This document shows, piece by piece, positions 63,345-64,000 of a DNA stretch of 64,000 nt (position 1 is the stretch's first letter; each line of letters opens with the position of its first letter). The stretch lies in the NCBI RefSeq assembly GCF_015355765.1, contig NZ_JACWNA010000003.1:1-64000 (forward strand). Reading direction: 5' to 3'. The stretch comes from Actinomyces haliotis. Its GTDB lineage: Bacteria; Actinomycetota; Actinomycetes; Actinomycetales; Actinomycetaceae. Made by a program: the position numbers and the translations under genes. The notes beneath the pieces are model-generated. The model was not told the DNA's origin. It ran no database searches and saw only the letters and a program-made list of their open reading frames with translations.

Positions 63345-64000
63345 TCACATGCCGGCGACGGCGCGGGCGACGTCCTCGTCCGCGCCGGACAGGTCCGAGG
63401 CGGGCGTGCGCCAGCGCCCGGCGCGCACGTCCACGGCCAGCGCGACGGCACCGACGACGAGGGTCGGGACGATCCAGCCGGTCTCGTCGTTCCACACGCA
63501 GGTGGCAGCGAGGAGGTCGCTGGGCGCCGTCCACCCGAGGTCGCTCACGGCGGAGACGGCGCCGAGGAGGCCGGCGCACGCAACCGGCCAGAGGTAGGCG
63601 GTCCGCAGGTGCCCGGGAGCGACGGCGTCGAGCAGGGTGACCGCCACGAGCGTGATGGCGATCGGGTAGAGCAGGAGCGTCACCGGGGAGACGATGGCGA
63701 GGATCGCGCGGAGACCGAGCAGGGCCAGGGCGAAGGAGACCGCGGTGGCACCGAGGAGCTGGGGGCGGTAGCCGGTGCGGGGCCAGGCGGTCGCGGCGTA
63801 GCCGGCCCAGGACGACAGGAGCCCGACGGAGGTCGTGAGGCAGGCGAGCACGACGATCGCGGCGAACACGACGACGCCGGCGCTGCCGAGCGAGGCCTGG
63901 GAGGCGGTGCGCAGCAGCGCCGTGCCGTCGGACGGGTCGCCGCCCGGCGTGCGCGCGCCGATGAGGGCGAGTCCGACGTAGACCGTGGCGAGGAGGACCG
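63345..64000 (-). CDS. brnQ: Branched-chain amino acid:cation symporter BrnQ family (partial)
   Basis: C-terminal about 218 residues; the gene continues past the window. The block FAAIVVLACLTTSVGLLSSWAGYAA is the conserved helix of LIVCS symporters. At least five further hydrophobic segments and a charged tail follow. In corynebacteria BrnQ takes up Leu/Ile/Val/Met. The N-terminal half and start cannot be seen. Confidence 0.82.
   Translation of the reverse strand, partial: VLLATVYVGLALIGARTPGGDPSDGTALLRTASQASLGSAGVVVFAAIVVLACLTTSVGLLSSWAGYAATAWPRTGYRPQLLGATAVSFALALLGLRAILAIVSPVTLLLYPIAITLVAVTLLDAVAPGHLRTAYLWPVACAGLLGAVSAVSDLGWTAPSDLLAATCVWNDETGWIVPTLVVGAVALAVDVRAGRWRTPASDLSGADEDVARAVAGM

Overview
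The window is high-GC actinobacterial DNA. Gene content and order (leuC-leuD next to ndgR; nrdR-LysM protein-lexA; mutM-rnc-DUF177-sepIVA-coaD; rplU-rpmA-obg-proB-proA behind an RNase E) fit Actinobacteria. The bd oxidase, L-lactate dehydrogenase and GH2 beta-galactosidase suggest a fermentative, facultatively anaerobic member such as the Actinomyces/Schaalia group. That placement is inference; no rRNA is present.

Layout. 1-1600: insertion-sequence debris, namely the right end of an IS256-type element and a heavily damaged IS30-family transposase. 1831-2607: DeoR-type regulator. 2683-11555 (minus): gpx-proA, proB-obg, rpmA-rplU and a large RNase E/G. 12065-20575 (plus): cydAB, then cydDC with a GAF-domain histidine kinase; its likely response regulator converges on it at 20668-21321. 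21462-25186 (minus): mutM, rnc, DUF177, sepIVA-like, coaD. 25289-28576: beta-galactosidase, inserted between coaD and an inverted rsmD. 29343-34118: recG, DAK2/FakA-like protein, rpmB. 34252-34940: a dapA-like pseudogene. 34944-46167: thiL-ddl, AMIN-like lipoprotein, kup, gpsA-plsC, murA, leuDC. 46462-49939: ndgR, a CYP152-type P450 peroxygenase, a PimB-like mannosyltransferase. 50119-57611: nrdR, LysM protein, lexA with three SOS boxes, ldh, dinG, hflX with a structured leader. 57622-64000: a more accessory stretch with a hypothetical protein, two GNAT acetyltransferases, two MFS transporters, a methyltransferase and the end of a BrnQ-type symporter.

Functional links. cydABDC plus the kinase/regulator pair suggest respiratory control under low oxygen. 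ndgR and leuCD diverge from one overlapping promoter/operator. LexA and the LysM protein share a three-box SOS control region. Envelope precursors are made by ddl, murA, gpsA, plsC and the mannosyltransferase.

Sequence-level themes. (1) At least thirteen genes have a TANNNT -10 hexamer 6-7 nt before the start codon, implying leaderless mRNAs. (2) Many gene junctions carry long GC-rich hairpins without a T-tract. (3) The most interesting element is the hflX leader: a leaderless seven-codon ORF whose codons can base-pair with the region covering the hflX ribosome binding site, suggesting translation-dependent control of a ribosome-rescue GTPase.
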